Notes under the pieces: model-generated | What the model was told of the DNA's origin: nothing | The model's input: only the letters and a program-made list of their open reading frames with translations | Databases searched by the model: none | Program-made: the position numbers and the translations under genes | Shown here: in pieces, positions 19,254 through 30,140 of the stretch | How positions within the stretch are numbered: position 1 is the first letter of the stretch | Layout of the letters: each line of letters starts with the position of its first letter | Source of the DNA: Plantago ovata | Lineage: Eukaryota > Streptophyta > Magnoliopsida > Lamiales > Plantaginaceae | Reading direction: 5' to 3' | Length of the DNA: 64,000 nucleotides | Assembly (NCBI GenBank): GCA_028274465.1 | Contig: CM051456.1 | Location: forward strand, 66,822,753 to 66,886,752

Positions 19254-19791
19254 GTATTATCACATGAACCCTAATTTTTCAAATTTGGGGGTTTTTTGAT
19301 TTATGCTTCAATTAAGCTTGTATGATGTATGGGTTGATGTTTTATGTGATTAGATTCGTTATTCATTATCAATTTCATGTTCAATTAGGCTTAGTTTGTT
19401 GATTTGAGATTTTTGCTATTAGATGATATATCTTGTTAGGAAATGTATCTCTTACTATCATTCCATGCTTAAACATGTGTTTGTTGATATGATAATGATG
19501 GATGTATTGGTAGAATTCATGATTTATGGAGTTGAGGATTTATGTTGGATTTTTTGATTATTATGGTATGGATTGAGCCTTGTGATTCAAGGCATTTGTT
19601 GTTTAGCAAGAGCATAATGAGATATGTTATTGTAGTAGTTACATTGATATGTTGCGTAATGAAATAACTAGACTAGACTTTGGGTTTTTGAGGAGTTGGA
19701 TTTTTTAAAATATTGCTCGTTTGTTCGCTCGTATATTTACGTATGCATAGGTCTGTTTTGCATCGTACAAGATACTAATTGCTGTTTGTAG
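19254..19791 (+). other. Putative 5'-UTR intron before ORF2 of D
   Basis: Donor GAG|GTATTATC and acceptor TTGCTGTTTGTAG bracket 538 bp, T-rich as plant introns are. The ATG of ORF2 lies 6 bases after the acceptor. Confidence 0.55.
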
Positions 19792-19796
19792 GAATC

Positions 19797-21101
19797 ATGG
19801 CACCGAGATCGAGGAGAGCCGGCACGAACAGAAAGGGGAAGGGAGTAGCTTCAAGCTCCCAACCATCTCACCATATGTACGAGTTGTCTGTAGCTGCGAT
19901 AGAGGTGCGTCAAAGGCTAGAAGCGGAGCTGGCCGACGGGGGGCGATCGATCATCCCTGACAGGAGGATTGATATTCCAGAGTCAGCAGTTGATAAAGCG
20001 GGGTATAGGACGCTATCACGATTGGGGTCACAAAGGAATTGGGTATGGTACAGTTCCAACAGGTTCAAGCGGTACGACGAGAGCCTCCTCCAAGAGTTCT
20101 ACACTGGATACACAAATCTCGAGGAGAAGAATGGGGTACTAGTCCGAGGCCTGATAATACCGTGGACACCAGAGCACATTTCTTCATTCATCCATTTGGG
20201 GCACCAGGAATTCACAGGGAGCGACCATGCCTACCTGTATTCAAGGCCCTCTAGGGGGATCGGAAGACATATCACAGACGTGATTTGCAACCGGGAGTAC
20301 CGATATCCAGAAATCGGGGGAGAACCTACACGGATCAGTCAAAGCGACCTTAGCATTGAAGCTAAGGTGATGATGAAATTTTGCATCTCCAACTTGATCC
20401 CTAGGAAGAATGACTCGTGGATTCATCCCTACTACGCCGAGCTCCTCTACAGCCTGATAGACAGACATCAGATCGACATAGGGCACATTATGTATGAGGA
20501 GTACGAGCGCCACTTGGAAAAGAAGAGGAAGCCTTTCATCTTCCCAAGCTTCATCACAGCCTACTGCAAATATCATGGGGTCGATGATATTGAGGAGGGG
20601 GATTGCGAGGTCGCTGCCCTTTCACCCTCGACCATTGAGGTGCAGCTGACTAGGTATCAGTTGAAGAACCCCACGGCTGCCACTGCTGATGTAGGAGCAC
20701 CTTTCCAGCCGAGTGATTCCGATCGTGAGGATGCAATGGAGGCCGATGTTGGGCAAGCCCCTATCCCAGATATCCCGTTTGTCCATAGAGCATCGCATGC
20801 ACCGCCTCGAGCACCACAGGGGTCTAGAGGATTTGACTTCTCTAAATTCCGTACCTACCTCGACGGCCGTTTCGACAGAATCGATGCCGACAACGCGGCC
20901 ATGCGACAGGACCTCGACAGGCACATTGTCCAGCACAACCGCGATTGGGAGATATTCGAGCAGCATCGCCGAGAGGATAGGCAGCAAATGTGGGAGCAGC
21001 AACAGCTCATCCAGCAGCAGCAGGAGGCTCTACGTCAGTCCAATGAGCTCATGTCCGACATGTGGAGTGACTTTTATGGGGACTACCATCCCGATGATTA
21101 G
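19797..21101 (+). CDS. Athila-like ORF2 (putative plant transposon protein domain)
   Basis: An open frame of 434 residues from the ATG after the acceptor; an upstream in-frame ATG at 19779 would lie in the putative intron. Basic N-terminus (APRSRRAGTNRKGKG), a central domain with RYDESLLQEFYTGY, IPWTPEHISSFI and FIFPSFITAYCKYHGV, then a linker and a glutamine-rich coiled-coil tail (QQQLIQQQQEALRQ). The central part resembles the 'putative plant transposon protein' domain of the extra 3' ORF in Athila-type elements. That ORF has been called env-like, but no signal peptide or membrane segment is visible here. Its role is unknown. It looks whole. Confidence 0.7.
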   Translation: MAPRSRRAGTNRKGKGVASSSQPSHHMYELSVAAIEVRQRLEAELADGGRSIIPDRRIDIPESAVDKAGYRTLSRLGSQRNWVWYSSNRFKRYDESLLQEFYTGYTNLEEKNGVLVRGLIIPWTPEHISSFIHLGHQEFTGSDHAYLYSRPSRGIGRHITDVICNREYRYPEIGGEPTRISQSDLSIEAKVMMKFCISNLIPRKNDSWIHPYYAELLYSLIDRHQIDIGHIMYEEYERHLEKKRKPFIFPSFITAYCKYHGVDDIEEGDCEVAALSPSTIEVQLTRYQLKNPTAATADVGAPFQPSDSDREDAMEADVGQAPIPDIPFVHRASHAPPRAPQGSRGFDFSKFRTYLDGRFDRIDADNAAMRQDLDRHIVQHNRDWEIFEQHRREDRQQMWEQQQLIQQQQEALRQSNELMSDMWSDFYGDYHPDD

Positions 21102-21561
21102 TCCTTTCACATGTCCACTCTCAGCCAACCGAGTCCAAACCGTTCGGTAACATCTAATATCACTTCTTATTACTCATTCTCTTTTGCTAGGGGCTATCTT
21201 AAGAATTGTAAGGGGGATGGGATGTGAACCGTGATGTTAAGTATTGTTTGGCTTTGTGTTGATTAGTATCTTGTTCTTTGTTTGCATTTGTATTTGCACG
21301 TTTACCGCTTTCTTAGATTTTTTAGGTTGCATTCACTACATTCATCCTAGGATAGTCTTGCATGTTTTATATGGAGTTTATTGCCGAATTTTTTAAACTT
21401 TTGTATTGGGTAGATCAACTAACTATGTCACTAATCGTATGCTTCATCTCTATGAATTTGTTGAGGTTTTTCTCGCTTGGCTTGTCACATTTATGTATTG
21501 CACTTAGTTAAGCTTGGTAGTCTCGACATCACTTAGTTAAGCTTGTCACATTTATGTATTG

Positions 21562-21833
21562 CCTTCCAGTTCACTCGAACTTTACAGTCCTCGTGATGAA
21601 GTGCTGACGTAATAATGGTTTCTGTCCCTTCGGTGGTGCATGAATAGGCATAGGAGTCCTTACTCCAGGTGTATTCTAGCTCCTCCTCTTGGGTAATGCA
21701 CGACATTGTTGCAAAACCCCTTGGCCCGAACGCACATCTAACGAGGTCACTCTTCTTGACATGGTTATAATCGATCCCCCTCCAATACTTCATAGTAATC
21801 ATACGAGAATGCTCCTTTCCCTTGGCATGGTTC
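21562..21833 (-). CDS. Unidentified ORF in the ORF2 position of segment F
   Basis: On the minus strand, right after a family-type acceptor (TATTTGTAG|GAACCATG), an open stretch encodes MKYWRGIDYNHVKKSDLVR, CAFGPRGFATMSC and YTWSKDSYAYSCTTEG. It shows no similarity by eye to the ORF2 of D or B. It is rich in cysteine, tyrosine and tryptophan, unlike the low-complexity surroundings. I do not recognise the family. It could be captured host sequence or an ORF2 from a diverged relative. The reading continues to a stop inside the D-like 3' UTR. Confidence 0.4.
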
Positions 21834-22374
21834 CTACAAATAACAGTTAGTACCTCGTATGACACAAAACTGACTCAAGCATATGCTAGTGTAAGAACAA
21901 AACACACAAGTGATACGATCAACAATCGAGCTCCCCAAACCTTTAATGTCTAGCCTAGCTTCTACATCATGCAACATACCAATGTAACTACTACATGCAA
22001 TGCATCACATCATGCTCTTACTAGACAACCAATATCCTAGATATCAAGGCTCAATTCATACCATAGTAGCGAAATATTCTAGCATCATAAATCCTCATAC
22101 TCAACAATTAAGCATTCTAGCGTCAAATCCACCAACATTACATCAATAAACACAATCATATGCAAGAAATCAAAGATAAAGTCATATTGCATAACAAGAT
22201 ATATCATCTAGTAGCAAAATTCCCAAATCAACAATCCAAGCATAATTGAGCATGCAATTGATAGTAAATAACACTTCTAATCACACAAACAACATACCCA
22301 TGCATAAAATAATCATAATTGAAGCTCAAATTAGGAAACCCCCAAATTCGAAATTAGGGTTCTTAGAATGATAC
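21834..22374 (-). other. Putative 5'-UTR intron in segment F
   Basis: Donor CTGAG|GTATCATTC and acceptor GTTATTTGTAG on the minus strand, 541 bp, aligned by position with the 538-bp candidate in D. Confidence 0.5.
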
Positions 22375-22605
22375 CTCAGATCTGAAAATCTAATGCATTA
22401 GGACGAAATCTGTTCGGATGGAAAGATAGATCATGTAATAGGCTTCGATTTAAGATAAAGAACACTAAATTTGGTCAAGAAATGAAGAAGTTATGAAGAT
22501 TTGAAGATGAAATCGCGATTTTCGGTTTTTGGGGGGGAGGAATGATGAAGATATGAAGAAAATGAGGAAAAGAGGAAGAATCCGCGTTTTTTTAACTTCT
22601 GGGGC

Positions 22606-22670
22606 CGTGGGGCGATTCACCCCGCACGCGGGGCGGTTCGCCCCGTGCTCCCCGATGCGGGGAGACGGCT
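22606..22670 (-). repeat. Palindrome cluster in segment F
   Basis: CGGGGCG-GTT-CGCCCCG, a GTGGGGCG-ATT-CACCCC unit with one altered arm base, and CTCCCC-GATGC-GGGGAG, about 230 bp upstream of the putative intron donor as in D. Confidence 0.8.
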
Positions 22671-22848
22671 TCCGTCGTCGGAAAACGCGGTTTTTAATCC
22701 CCGAAACCAATTTTTTCAAAAAACCACTCGAAAAATATCACTCAAACGTAAGCATATACGACACAGACATGAACAAATTTGCATACAAGAAGCAAATAGT
22801 TCAAGAATGAATGCATGCAGAAAAGCAGTAAAGAAAGCGATAAAAATT

Positions 22849-22864
22849 CCGGGTTGCCTCCCGG
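22849..22864 (-). other. Conserved post-gag hairpin (loop AGGCAA), segment F
   Basis: The minus strand reads CCGGG-AGGCAA-CCCGG, with the same flanks as the other copies. Confidence 0.75.
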
Positions 22865-22908
22865 ATAGCGTCATTGTTTAAAGTCTTTGACTCGACTCCT
22901 GTCTGCGC

Positions 22909-23636
22909 CTATCTCTTCTTTTTGCGGGTACTAGGCTTCCCCTTCATTGATCTCCTCTCCATGCCACGAACCTGTGAATAAGAAAGAATATAGGCTGCAA
23001 GACCATAGTAGTGAGTAGTGAAAGAAATATCAGGCGGATCAGGTGGATCAGATATGGCTTTCAACATGTGTTGCTTGCCATCCACTTCAATAGTGCAAGT
23101 TCTTTGGTAGATGTCCATCACGGAGCGTAGCTTAGTCAAGAACGTTCGCCCTAAGAGTATGACATCCCCCGTTCCAGGTGCAGACGCCGGCATAACTACA
23201 AAATTGGTGTATACAGATGCTTCACCAATCTTGACCAACACATTTTTCACAACGCCTTCGGGTCTCATAAAGGATCCATCCGCCAGTTGCACAATAGCCC
23301 TATGCTCAGATAGTTTTCCAAGGCTACTCTTTTCAAACACATTTAAAGGGAGTATGTTTGAGTAGGATCCCGTGTTTAGTGTGGCACGGACATCTTCAAG
23401 GTCACCAATCCCTACCTTAACATCGAAACTTTTAGGGAGTGGCTCGGGATCCTCTTGCTCCTCCTCACTTTCGTTAGAACTAAGGGCCTTCTCTTCTTCC
23501 TTAGCCTGTAGAAGTTCCTCCTTCTTGCAACACTCGCACTTAGCAACCTTCTTGATGGTGATTTCGTCAGGTAGATCACCAGCCAACGTGATGGCATTCG
23601 ACTTCTCAGTGTTGCTAGGCAGATTGCCTTGTTCCA
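22909..23636 (-). pseudogene. Protease-domain part of Athila-like gag-protease, second copy
   Basis: Same content and same truncated N-terminal side as 14233-14959 (LPSNTEKSNAITLAGDLPDE, then the protease region). By eye only a handful of differences separate the two, so they are recent duplicates. Confidence 0.8.
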
Positions 23637-23637
23637 A

Positions 23638-23685
23638 TTTGATGAGTATAGTACCTTGCATCTTTTATCACTATACTACATCAAA
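23638..23685. repeat. Inverted repeat at segment junction, second copy
   Basis: TTTGATGAGTATAGT pairs with ACTATACTACATCAAA, as at 14962-15009. Confidence 0.75.
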
Positions 23686-23753
23686 AGAAATGTGTATACT
23701 ACCTAAATCTATTATGCACAATCTGGGTTGAATTACTATTGCGATACTATCAT

Positions 23754-25011
23754 TGATGAATGTGTATTTTACACTTTCATTCGAGTCTTTTTCACCTATT
23801 TTAGCTATCCTCTATGTTAATTTAGCTATATTTTAGTGCATTTTATTAGAATAGTGTCACGTTTCCCTTTAGATTTTATTTTACAGGTTTTGGTTGAAAA
23901 TTGAGGATTTCCGGGCAATTATATTGAAGTTTGCAAGGAATTGGTGTTCCAGAAGCCAATTTGGAGTATCTGAAGGTTTCCGGATAGAATTTGGAGTATA
24001 GGGGTCGAATCTGGAGGTTAGAAGGCCACTAGAAGTCAGAAACCGAGTCCAAAAAGGGGCGAACCGCCTCAGATGTGGGGCGAACCGCCCCACACCGGGC
24101 GAACTGCCCGGTATGTGGGGCGAACCGCCCCATAGTATTTCGAGGCCTATATATAGTTGCTCAGATTTTCTCCGAAATTCATACTTTTCCAGACCTACTT
24201 TCTCACCTTTCTCTGTAGTTTTAGGTAGGGACTTCCCAGAGCCTGTTCTGGGGGTTCGTAGCTTAGGGGACTCTTTTTCATAGCAGTTTGGAGCTCGTAG
24301 GATCGCAATTCTCCGGAGATTGACAACCTTCGGTAACTTTGTATCTTACAGTTTATTCTACTTATTTTATTATATCTTTCAACATGTTTTCTTCTATGAT
24401 TTCTGTTGATTGCATGCCTATTATGAGTAGCTAAACTTATCGTTGGTGGTAGTATGTGAATTCTTAGCGAAGGGATGATAATCATGCTAATGGCTATATC
24501 GCGCATTATACTCCGTGTTATTGCTTTATTTCGTTGATCAGGCACAACCTAAATTCTCGTATGTTGTATTAATTATTATGCACAATTGGACCCTCGTCGA
24601 CCTGTTCGCGAGTTTATCTTCGTAGTGTTGAATAATTACGGAACACAATTGGACAATAGTGCTTGACTTGTCAGAATCGTTATCTTCGTAGTGCTTAATA
24701 ATTGCAACAGGACATTAGATTGACCAAAGATCTCCATGCAAGACCGAGGAATTTACGCATGATTATCGACCCGTTATGCTTTGAAGGATCATACTATCAC
24801 CAATCTTCATTATCTGTTAGAAACCCCTTTGCTATTACGTCTGCTGTTTATATTCTAAATTAGATTTGATAAAGCTAGTTATAGTCCTGAGAGAACGACA
24901 CTCGAGTCATTCTACTGCTACACTACGGTTTTCGTTGTAGTTGTGGATTTCCTTTGGCTAATTAACAAATATATTTGACTGAACCGGGAACCGACAAACC
25001 CGCGTTCATCA
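23754..25011 (+). repeat. Athila-like LTR, D type
   Basis: About 1258 bp, TGATGAATG to GCGTTCATCA, closely matching the D 5' LTR. It has the same left flank as D (ending CTATCAT) but a different right flank (CTAAC), so it is not a simple solo LTR. Palindromes at 24056-24132 sit 15 bp upstream of CTATATATAG (24147-24156). It could be the displaced 3' LTR of D. Confidence 0.8.
24056..24156 (+). promoter_or_regulatory. LTR promoter: palindromes plus TATA box
   Basis: Four units, including GGGGCG-AAC-CGCCCC twice and CCGGGCG-AAC-TGCCCGG, then CTATATATAG. The D LTR has only two units here and an unrelated A/G-rich stretch instead of the others. Confidence 0.7.
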
Positions 25012-26280
25012 CTAACTCTGAGAATTGAATGCTGAAAATATAAATAAGCTAAAGAGAAAAAAGGAGTATAGTCCCCGGCAACGACGCCAATTTGATGAAC
25101 GAGATTGTCAGACTCAATTAATCAAATAAATTTGTTTTTAGCCAAAGGCAACTCACAACTACAACGAAAACCAAGGCACGTAGTTTAGAAGTAAAATAAC
25201 CTCGAGTGTCGATCTCTAAGGACTATAACTAGCTTTATCTAATTTAACTTAAACTATAATTCAGGAATCAAGCAAAACACAGATTGTTCTTATCAATATA
25301 ATGGAAGTTAGTGATAGTATGATCATTCAAAGCAACGGGTAATAATCATGCATGAAGTACTTGAAGTTTGTATAGAGATCTATGATCGTGAATTGTCCTA
25401 TGTGTTCCTTTCAATTCAACACTACGAAGATAGATGGTTTAGATAAATCAAAGAAATGAAACAATAAATTAAGTCTTAAACGCGCGAAGCCACTCATGCA
25501 TAATTAAGAACCCTAGCTAAGAAATCAAATACTATCACCAACGATAGATTTAGCTACTCATATATAAATTGCAATCAACAAGAATCAAAGCAACATTGAA
25601 TGAAAACATGTTGAATGAAATAAATAATAGCAGAAAAATCGTGAGATACAAGTTACCAACGAAGGTTGTCAATCTCCGATGAATTGCTAACTCACAAGCA
25701 AGAATCGAGAAACAAAGATGTCCAATCTCTATGCTTAAGCTTCCAAATCAATAAGAAAAAGAGCCTTCTATGCTAATAATTCCCAGAACAGGCTCTGGAG
25801 AATTTGTCTCTCAAAATAAGGTGAAAAGGTATGAAAAACGAACAAAATAGGCAAAACATATATATAGCTACGATATCTCTGGGGCGAACCGCCCCCGGTG
25901 CCAGGCGAACCGCCTGGCACCAGGCGAATCGCCCGGGACCTGCAGAGTCGGTGGACAACGAGTTTTTGAGTTGGTTTCCTTTTTGGACTCGATTTTGCCT
26001 TCTAGTGACCTTTAAGCCTTGAAACTCGTCCCCTAGGCGTCAAATCTCATCCGGAACCTTCTAGATACACCACGAATGTCCTCAAAACACCAAAACTTCG
26101 TCCTCTTCATCAATATTTCCCATAAAAATACGTTTCTCACCTAAAACCTGAAAAATGCAAAGAAAAGGGAAACGTGACACTATTCTAATAAAATGCACTA
26201 AAATATAAGCTAAATTAACCTAGAGGATAGCTAAATTGGTGAAAAAGACTCGAATGAAAGTGTAAAATACATGTTCATCA
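25012..26280 (-). mobile_element. Athila-like element H, 5' end only
   Basis: Minus strand: LTR 26280-25093 (1188 bp, TGATGA/TCATCA ends), primer site at 25072-25089 with one change, and about 60 bases of leader like that of element E. The rest is missing at the junction with the LTR ending at 25011. It is the same subfamily as E by eye. Confidence 0.75.
25856..25945 (-). promoter_or_regulatory. LTR promoter of H: palindromes plus TATA box
   Basis: On the minus strand palindromes CAGGCG-AAC-CGCCTGG, GGGGCG-AAC-CGCCCC and GGCG-AAT-CGCC lie just upstream of a TATATATA box (25857-25868 in plus coordinates). Confidence 0.7.
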
Positions 26281-28526
26281 ATCCCTTCTTGGCCGCCGGC
26301 CTCTCAGGCGTCTTCTCCGGCTCTGCTGCGGCAGCCTCCTCGGCCTCCTTTGCTTGTTCAGCCGCCGCCTCCTCCTCGGCCTTCTTCAGGGCATCCACTG
26401 GGTTCTCACGAGTCTCGAGACCCTCTTGAACCAAAGCATCTCGATGATGCGAAGCACTGCGAGGAGGAGTGAGATTCAAAGACCCGAGGATCTTGGTCTC
26501 TTTATTTGCAAGCATTTGCTTCCTCCGTTGTTCTTCCTTGGCTGCAAGGGTCTTCGACATTATCCAGTTAAACCAATAAGTTGCAGAGGAAAAAACACAT
26601 GTTAGTAAAAGAGCGAGAAGCAGAAAAAGCGAGAAGAAAAGAAAAATCGAGCACATTACAAGCAACCACAAAATACAGAAAAAAGACAAGTGTGAAATTA
26701 TTTTAATCATACCGAAGAGCACGTCGTTCGAATACCGGTTCCCGGTATAACCAGTATAAGCATAGGGAGAAAGCCCCGCTAAGTATGGAAGACGCTGGAG
26801 AACGAGACCCCAGTAGAAGTACTTCTCGGGATGAGGTCCTCGATTTTTCTCCTCGAGCTCCAAGACCCAAGGATCTAGCTCATCGGGCAGGGGATGCTTC
26901 TCGGCAATCTTTCCCCGGTACATTAGTTTTGGAACGCCCCACTCCGCATCCTCCTTGCTCATATTAGGTAGCTTCTTCTTCTCCTTAATATAGAAGTACC
27001 TATGGAATCACTTGTAGCCCGAGGAGCTCGGAGCGTCCATGATAAAGCCCAGGCCTGGTCGCGCGTTGAAATTGTAAAATTACTTGTTCCCAGAGCTCAT
27101 CGAGACTCGGAACAGTTGGTTAAAATTGTGGAAGTTCAGCTCGAGCCCCTTCTTCTTGCAGAAAACGCCGAAACAGACCAAGGTACCAAACACACTTGGC
27201 ACCAGTTGCCAAGGAGCGATCCCCAATGTATTGAAGATGTCGCGGAAAGCATCGCAGAATGGCAGGATCCATCCTCGATCTAGGCTCAAGCAGTGAACGG
27301 TCATATATCCTCGAGGAGAATTGTAAAATGTCTGGTCATCCTTTGGAACGAGGATGTCGAACTTACTCTCAGGAAGGGAGTACTTGCATCGGAGAGTAGC
27401 GATCTCATCCGCCTTCACGGTAGAAGCAGTAGTGGGGATAATGCCGTCCTCGTTCTTCTCACCCTCTGGATCGGGGAGTCCACACTGCAAGCACTTTTGG
27501 TAAATTTATTCTGAGCAGCCTTGCTGGACTTAGGCTCAGGCTCCTCGGCGGCCTTAGTTTTCTTACTCTTGTCGGAGCGAGACCGCTTCTTCGCTCTCTT
27601 AGGCTCCCCAGCACTAGCCTTCGCTTGATCAATTGCTCGCTGCGCGAGATGACGCTGAAACTCTTCTTCTTCTAGAGGATGAGGTGGTCGAGTGTTGCTC
27701 GGAAAAGAGAAGTCGATAGTGCGAGGATCCACTGAGTGATAGCTGGTCTCCTCCTCGGGAACAAATCTATCCACATCTCGGAGAGCCTGCCTATGCATCT
27801 CCAAAACAGAAGGAGACAAAGGTGCTGCGGTGCTCGGACCAGCTTCATCCCTGTGCACGTCCATTAAAGCCAGGGGAGGCTCCTCCTCATTATCGGTAAC
27901 TATGGTTCGACGAACAGTTTGGGGAGGGAACCTAACCCTCTCGGCGGTGGAGTAGTTCGAGGAGATGTAGCGTCATCATCCTCATCGCTCTCATATCGCT
28001 ATCAATTATCACGATACCCTTGCCGCGCTGAACGGAGTGATCACCCTCCTCGTATAAGGACAGAGCCAAGTCGGGTCGCTCCGTGTCATCCATGTCCTCG
28101 ATCCGGATATCAGTTGGAGGCACTACATTCACAGCACCGTAATTTCTGCCGTGTACTTGGGCGGCTAAAGTAATCAACTCTGCAGACACCCCATGATTAG
28201 AAGGACCGCCTTCCCCCTCGGTCTTGTCATCAATAAAGTCGTCGTCTTCGCTACGACGCCTCTTACGGGTCACAAGTTGGTATGCGTCGTCCTCCTCCTC
28301 GCTTTCATCATCTTCTCTATCCTCGTCATTGGCGTTCTCGCCTTCTTCACCCTCCTCGAGCTTCTCCTCCTCGGACTCGACGACGGGCTCCTCACCCGCA
28401 GCAGCATTCTCCAAGGTATCATCCAAGAACGTCGCTGATACATCTGACGTATCGGGTGACGTAGTATGGCCGCTTCCATACTCTCCGACTTCAAGGCGAT
28501 TCTGGCTGTCGTCGCTCCTCTCGGAC
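26281..28526 (-). pseudogene. Putative gypsy-type transposon ORF1 (Transposase_28-like)
   Basis: Minus strand from MSERSDDSQNRLEVGEYGSG: a long acidic segment, a basic TRKRRRSEDDD patch, a second basic patch (KKRSRSDKSKK), then a conserved domain (LPFCDAFRDIFNTLGIAPWQ, LVPSVFGTLVCFGVFCKKKG, KLMYRGKIAEKHPLPDELDP), then an alanine and glutamate rich tail. About 160 bp near 26565-26725 reads like an intron between domain and tail. It is broken in several places. The function of this domain is unknown. Confidence 0.55.
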
Positions 28527-28599
28527 ATCCTAAAGGGGTAGGCAAAGAATGAGTTAGGATGGTTTGTGATAGTCCGAGAGGTCCTTTTAGGTATATTCA

Positions 28600-29591
28600 T
28601 TATGTTCGACCTCCCGAACGGAGAAAACTCTCAAAAAGAAGAGCTAGACAAGTAATGAAAAAGAAGTTACTCTACAGAGCGACAAACCGCCAAGCAAAGA
28701 ACGAGCATACATATAAGGAATCGAGGAGCAATAAAGAGAAATGATTCGAGGAGCAAAAGAGCGACCAACCGCTCTAAAAAAGCGATGAGTTATAGTTATG
28801 ATTACTTCTACAATTACGGCCATACGCTAAGGAGGAGAAGGGGAATTACAGAAAAATAAAAAGGGGAGGCATGCGAATCTACGGTTCGATTAAGGCATGC
28901 AATTCACGGTCAGTTTAAGTCTTTTAAGTCCATAAGGGTGTTGCCCGCCTCAGGGCCACCGCCCGCCGGCGGAATTTTAGGCAACAAGAAACGACAAAGG
29001 TATACGGGCGAAATCGAAAGCAAAAGCATAGAAAGCAAGCAAGTACCGGCAATTAAAGCAATTAATTGGAGTTAGTGTGCGGGAACTTACTTGATAATGA
29101 GTATTTGAAGGATGAAACCGGAATGCAAGCCGGAAAATATGAAATCCGCCTGAAAGACTGGAAATTGACGCCGGAATGAGGTCCTCGCTCTACTTCGGGT
29201 ATCTATCACTCTCTCTCTTCGTTCACTAAAAAGGCTCCTCGCTCTCTCTTTTTGCTCTGAAAAGATATGTTGCGAAAAGTGTGGAATGATGTGGTATCGA
29301 CCTATTTATGGAAGGGTATCTCGGGAATACGAACCGTCGCGTACCCTCGCTCCATCCGGACCGAACACGTGGCCACTATCAACGACTCAGATTACAGCCG
29401 CCTGGCAAATTTATGGATTTACCCTCCACGCTCCCGTTTTGACACTCCTTCCCAGGTGAACGCGGATTACCTAGTTACACCAGATAATCCACGGAGCGAT
29501 GACCAAGGCGTGTGGATTAGTAAAGGAGCGGGGAGCAACCGTTTACCCGAGGGGAAAAATTTGGCCAATCTGTTTTTCGGGATCGAGGAGC
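28600..29591. other. Non-coding stretch upstream of ORF1 region L
   Basis: No convincing gene. On the minus strand a CATAAATAGG box near 29300 could be a core promoter. A GC-rich part near 28940-28980 includes CCGCCCGCCGGCGG. Confidence 0.4.
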
Positions 29592-29769
29592 CACTCTCTC
29601 ACAATTATCTCCTCGAGATAATTTGCAAAGAAAAAGGTGGCAAGAAGTCATTCCATTCCACTCTCTCACAATTATCTCCTCGAGATAATTTGCAAAGAAA
29701 AAGGTGGCAAGAAGTCATTCCATTCCACTCTCTCACAATTATCTCCTCAAGATAATTTGCAAAGAAAAA
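29592..29769. repeat. 67-bp tandem repeat, about 2.7 copies
   Basis: Units begin CACTCTCTCACAATTATCTC at 29592, 29659 and 29726 and are nearly identical, so the array is young. Confidence 0.9.
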
Positions 29770-29898
29770 CTTGCGAAGAGGGAAAAAATCGAACACCTAT
29801 TCCCACCAAGGAACACTTACCCGGATCCGATCTCTGCCCAACAAATATACCTCTTTTCATAAGGTTCGAGCAACGTCTGCTCGCACCCTATAAAAAGG

Positions 29899-30140
29899 GT
29901 CGAATCTCATCCGGAACCTTCTAGATACACCACGAATGTCCTCGAAACACCAAAACTTCGTCCTCTTCATCAATATTGCCCATAAACATACGTTTTTTAC
30001 CTAAAACCTGAAAAATGCAAAGAAAAGGGAAACGTGACACTATTCTAATAAAATGCACTAAAATATAAGCTAAATTAACCTAGAGGATAGCTAAATTGGT
30101 GAAAAAGACTCGAATGAAAGTGTAAAATACACGTTCATCA
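29899..30140 (-). repeat. 3' LTR of element E, truncated
   Basis: It matches 35128-35369 of the 5' LTR almost base for base, then stops at the junction with fragment L. Confidence 0.85.

Larger units (their letters stand above)
15078..21561 (+). mobile_element. Athila-like non-autonomous element D
   Basis: Order: 5' LTR (15078-16349), primer site, gag-protease region (16493-18649), AGGCAA hairpin, palindrome cluster (18911-19022), putative intron, whole-looking ORF2 (19797-21101) and a 3' UTR. No polymerase or integrase lies between gag-protease and ORF2, where Athila pol would be. No 3' LTR directly follows; the unit meets an inverted segment at about 21562. The gag-protease part has about three breaks. 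Confidence 0.8.
21562..23753 (-). mobile_element. Inverted Athila-like internal segment F
   Basis: Minus strand 5' to 3': protease part (23636-22909), AGGCAA hairpin (22864-22849), palindrome cluster (22670-22606), putative intron (22374-21834), then a short unrelated ORF where ORF2 would start. It meets the 3' UTR of D head to head near 21562. There is no LTR of its own orientation. Confidence 0.7.
26281..29898 (-). mobile_element. Tat-like gypsy ORF1 region, fragment L
   Basis: Minus-strand gene remains (26281-28526) with about 1.3 kb of upstream non-coding DNA. It lies between the LTR of H and the truncated 3' LTR of E. The encoded segments resemble the 'putative gypsy type transposon' domain of extra ORFs in Tat-lineage elements. 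No LTR or primer site of its own was found. Confidence 0.55.

Noticed and set aside
23754-25011. Solo LTR produced by recombination
   Set aside because: The flanks ATCAT and CTAAC do not form a target duplication, and the left flank is shared with element D.
28224-28541. Plus-strand serine-rich open frame
   Set aside because: It is the complement of the acidic ORF1 segment of fragment L and has no motif of its own.
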